64,000 nt of DNA from Paralvinella palmiformis (taxonomy: Eukaryota; Annelida; Polychaeta; Terebellida; Alvinellidae): NCBI GenBank assembly GCA_025642065.1, contig JAODUP010000854.1:1-64000 (forward strand), given 5' to 3'. The position numbers and the translations under genes are program-made. Under the pieces are notes generated by a model, which made no database searches, had not been told where the DNA came from, and saw only the letters and a list, made by a program, of their open reading frames with translations. Below, in pieces: positions 60,201 to 64,000 of this stretch (position 1 is the stretch's first letter; each line of letters opens with the position of its first letter).

Positions 60201-61920
60201 AGGATGAGAAAAGCTATCAAAATACAAGGATTATATAAAGACGTCGCATCGCCACACTGAGACTTAAAGAGAACACCCGACATAGCGGCGAGGCAGCGCT
60301 TCCCCATTTATCGCCGATAACATCCATACATCACATCACCAACGAGAAGAACACCGAGAAAATACCAGCCATCATCTGAAGAAATAAATCTATAGACACA
60401 TACAAGATACAGATCTTTATCAGGAAAAGTATTATTATTATTATTATTGATCGAGTTTTCTGAACGATCGCAATCATCTTCATTACATCAATAGCTTCTT
60501 GGGATAAGACAACATTAGCACACACACACACACACACACAACAGCTAGCTACACATCAAATCGTTGAAATCCCGATTTCCGATTTATACAATGGAAACAA
60601 ATGGCGTCTGTCATTGTGGCTTTACAAAATGCATATCCGAGTTTAGACGTTTGATTTCATTTTCTGTATAAGTCACATATCTATGCACATACGCGGAAAG
60701 AAACCCATTCACTCGTACACACAATTATACGCACGCACGTATGCACACACACACAATTACATATCGGCGTACACACACATTACTATACCAGATGTCTGAA
60801 TATACTCGCAAAGATAAGAACACAGGAAGGTCACTGAACTGAAGACAATCGGTAGTAATTGTATACTATACAATAAAACAGATTAACACGTGTAATACTT
60901 GTTAGCACATTAACCCATTCATAGATTGTTCAATCATGCAAACATCTTACTGGATAAAAAACTGGAAGTGATTATCTATGCCAGTTGGTGGCCATCGTTC
61001 GCGCAAACCCCGTTATACCACTAGCTGTGTTTAGATTTTGAAAACTTCCTTCAATGCTAACCCAAGCCAACTGGTAACAATAGATTACGAACATTAAATG
61101 TGCTCGAATTTAGCATTTCTTTTCAAGGATACCATCACACCAACTATATTATGGCCAGTAAATTTAGAAATTCCGTCTAACAGGCAGTACCACCAGTTCG
61201 TTCATATTGTGAATGATAAATGTGCCTGGATTTAAACTGCATATAAAGAATAGCCACAACCACCTAAATGATTCAGCCCTATCGGAATAAATGCTGTTTT
61301 CATTGGATGCGTTTCCTGTGTTATGATATTGATTATGGTTGGTTTATGTGCATTTTTATATATACAATGTTATGGAAATAAAATAATTGTGCGAGCATCC
61401 CAATAATAATAATAATGTATGAATGAACGACAAACAGTAATCACCTTATACCTTTCAATTTGTGCAAAATCGATGAATCTTAGAAGCGGATTGCATTATG
61501 CATTAGACAACAAAGTATGGATTGAGAATACAGCCCCCCCCCCCCAAAAAAAAAACTTCAATATCTGGCAAAATATAACCTCTGAAAATCCACTAAACAG
61601 ATCATAGATTTTGATGCGCAAAATCCTTCCAAGAGTCTGGAATGTCCGTGCGAACCGCGTTTGCAACAAACAACTGAGTGACAACAGTTAGATGTCCACA
61701 GTGCTGACCAGCCGGCAGCACGACCTGTCTCATTGACACTGTCACGGGAATGGTAACACCTTGCGTATATGATAAGCTCACGTGATGAGACGCCATCACG
61801 ATCACATAATTGTACATCTGCAGTCATTTACTTCCTCTACTTGTGGGAAGGGTGGCAGGAAATGTGGTGCTGGCTCTGTGTAATCGCCATCTAGATAGAC
61901 TCTGTAAAAATAATAGTATG
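57300..61920. other. No recognisable gene
   Basis: Sequence with CA/TG-rich patches (57406-57436, 58060-58090, 60155-60172, 60520-60540) and several short open frames without motifs. I see no exon of a known family. Confidence 0.4.
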
Positions 61921-61921
61921 C

Positions 61922-61922
<1 letters not shown>

Positions 61923-61979
<57 letters not shown>
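61923..61979. repeat. (AT)n microsatellite
   Basis: An uninterrupted TA run of about 57 bp. Confidence 0.97.
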
Positions 61980-61985
<6 letters not shown>

Positions 61986-62772
61986 CACGCGCATTCGCGC
62001 GCACACACAAACCTTCACAGAAGCATGCAAGACTCTACCCGAATTATATTTGGCGACATACATTCTAACAAGGAAAATAAAAAATCACTTCTCGACCCCC
62101 ACCTGACAACGTGTACCAGCTGTCGCCTACTCTTATGTCGTTGTTCGCCACGATGTGTCGTCGTCCATTCTCCTTGCATCACAGTAGTTTCTGCTCCATC
62201 TTGGTTGTGCCAAATACGGCTCATTGGATGATAGAACGATTCTATGCTAATGACGCGTTTATCTGCAATGGCAAGGGTGTTAATGCATCGAACGCGAAAA
62301 ACTCAGGACAAAATAGTCACCAACCCCCCCCCCCCACACACACACACACAAGCACGAATTCCACTTAATGTAATCAGTTACAACAACTAAATGAGTGAGT
62401 AAATGACTTAACTAGTTTCGTTGCTAGCCATGTATTTTAACCCCAATGTTAGTAGTCAATGGCTAACCGAACTACCAGTTCAGACATGCAGACCCTACCA
62501 TTCACATGCAGATCCTGATTATAGACTGATATTGGAGACAGGTTCCGCCCACTGCTTGCCATTGTTGGTAAACCAGAAGTCTTCCAGCAGAAAAATATGA
62601 GAACGGAAATGCCGGGGAGGGGGAGGGCCAGCAGGATATACAAATACCTACAGCTATAGGAACAAATGCTGCACAACATTCTGTCCCGATTCAAAAAGTC
62701 GGATCTCTCTCACCACCAGGGATAAAACTGGCCCACAAACGGCTAATGGCAGGGTCTGTTTCTGTTAAAGTG

Positions 62773-62913
62773 TCACTCACTCACTCATTCACTCACTCAC
62801 TCACTCACTCACTCACTCACTCACTCACTCACTCACTCACTCACTCACTCACTCACTCACCACTCACCACCACTCACTCACTCACTCACTCACTCACTCA
62901 CTCACTCACTCAC

Positions 62914-62944
<31 letters not shown>

Positions 62945-62965
62945 CATAATCAATCAATCAATCAC
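62773..62965. repeat. (CACT)n / (CAAT)n compound microsatellite
   Basis: About 140 bp of CACT repeats with a few caccactcacc interruptions, then CAAT repeats. It yields THSLTHSL-type frames that are not genes. Confidence 0.97.
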
Positions 62966-63282
62966 ATCGTAACATAAACAAGGATGTAAAAACAGAGCTT
63001 AAATCACAAGTATCCAAGAGTTAGCACACTGCGGCAAGGAGTTATGCATTGAAACGAAAGTTCCATATAAAGAGCGAAGAATGTTGCCAGTGAAAGGCCT
63101 GAGAGATAAAGACATATGACGACTTTGACGTGGATGCAGTCCAACTGACAACCTAAGCACGACATAACGCCATGCCTACCCTCACTACATATACTATGCC
63201 AGCAAAGCTTCTGCTTAATGACTGCCAGTACGTGGTGAAAGCTTACACCATTATATACAGTTCCGAACTGAAGAGGGGCCCT

Positions 63283-63350
63283 GTGATGATGATGATTGAT
63301 ATTTTACGGCCAATTTTGTGCACATGATAGGCTAAATAGGCCCTGTGGTG
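63283..63350 (-). mobile_element. SINE tail fragment
   Basis: A gatgatgatgattgatattt stretch and ttgtgcacatgataggctaa repeat the 3' core of the SINE family at 26793-27121. Confidence 0.55.
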
Positions 63351-64000
63351 AGAAAATAGAAACAGTAGCTTCACTTCCGATGAAAGTTAATATTCAAATA
63401 AATTAAAAAAAACTGTTAGAATATTGAACGGTCAACTCTCAGCCGTTGTATCCCTTTGAAGATACTACTAACACGCCTGCAGTCATTGTGTACGGTTGTT
63501 CTGCCAGAAGAAGCTTGAGTTTAGGGCAAACGATCAACAAAGTGGATTTCAAATTTGCCTACCCAGGGATTTCCGTACTTTTCTTAGCACTAAGAATTAA
63601 CAATAACGGCATCAATAGTTATAATTAATGTGGTTAGCTATTTTTTTATAACATTTTAGTATATTATGCTTACCTACGGGTACTAATTCTCAGTGTATTT
63701 GGAATTTAGAATCTCGGTCATATTCAGGAAAGAGAGAAGCCTATGATTAGGCAGATTAAATGATCCACAATGGCAATAAAAGAGCAACATTTCAGACGGC
63801 CACAGAGTCATTTGAGGAACATTGCCAACAATATATCAGCGCTCGATAAAATGAATATTACGAAGCATATACACCGTTACCGTATCCTGGCTCATAAACG
63901 AAGTGAAATGCCAAATACAACCGTCAGCTGTTATAGTCAGAGTGAAGTAAAAATATGGCAGATACGAATCTCCAACTACTAAATTGACTGTTAGCATCTG
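63351..64000. other. No recognisable gene
   Basis: Short open frames at 63446-63628 and 63770-63982 carry no recognisable motif. Confidence 0.35.

Noticed and set aside
62746..62949. Open frame of THSLTHSL repeats
   Set aside because: It is the CACT microsatellite read as protein. The YIYIYI frames at 32320-32571 and 61802-62106 are TA runs likewise.

Overview
This window is AT-rich, intron-rich animal nuclear DNA, most likely from a mollusc and plausibly a gastropod. The basis is the content: long introns with GT/AG borders, several tRNA-derived SINEs, many decayed LINEs (I/Nimb-like, CR1/L2-like, Penelope-like), and abundant hAT, pogo/Tigger and THAP/DDE_4 transposon relics and MITEs. No prokaryotic-style operons, rRNA, CRISPR or genuine tRNA gene were seen. 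The species call is inference.

Only one host gene is recognisable. It runs on the + strand from 34621 to 56398 and encodes the beta subunit of protein geranylgeranyltransferase type I (PGGT1B). The complete PGGT1B exon set is present twice in tandem. The last exon of the first set and the first exon of the second are one continuous open exon (47299-47698), with no stop codon and no canonical poly(A) signal before the second set. Splicing all 17 exons at GT/AG sites keeps one frame and predicts a 751-residue protein: beta domain 1 (about residues 10-352), a roughly 60-residue linker, and beta domain 2 (about 414-751). Domain 1 keeps every zinc ligand and the isoprenoid-diphosphate residues. 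Domain 2 keeps the diphosphate-site residues but has lost two of three zinc ligands (Cys to Ser657, His to Met707). The gene therefore looks like an enzyme fused to a pseudo-enzyme, and this is the main discovery candidate.

Layout. 1-5530: LINE 3' ends flanking a 1.5-kb tandem repeat (three units) that carries a decayed DDE-transposase fragment. 5530-11420: a possible LTR edge, DDE_4 transposase relics, an L2/CR1-like LINE and a Penelope-like RT fragment. 11420-16360: mostly unassigned, with one more DDE_4 scrap and one decayed coding stretch. 16370-20940: a pogo-type transposase split by about 3.2 kb that contains a THAP/DDE_4 transposase. 20940-27121: a CR1-like LINE (minus), SINEs and a GC-rich repeat cluster. 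27222-31986: a foldback-like element whose arms are 15-bp tandem repeats, enclosing a second foldback-like element and a MITE. 31990-34620: microsatellite, a MITE and the gene's upstream region. 34621-56398: the fused gene, whose introns hold a CR1-like LINE, SINEs, hAT and Tigger-like elements and a 54-bp minisatellite. 56400-64000: no recognisable gene, a hAT MITE and several microsatellites.
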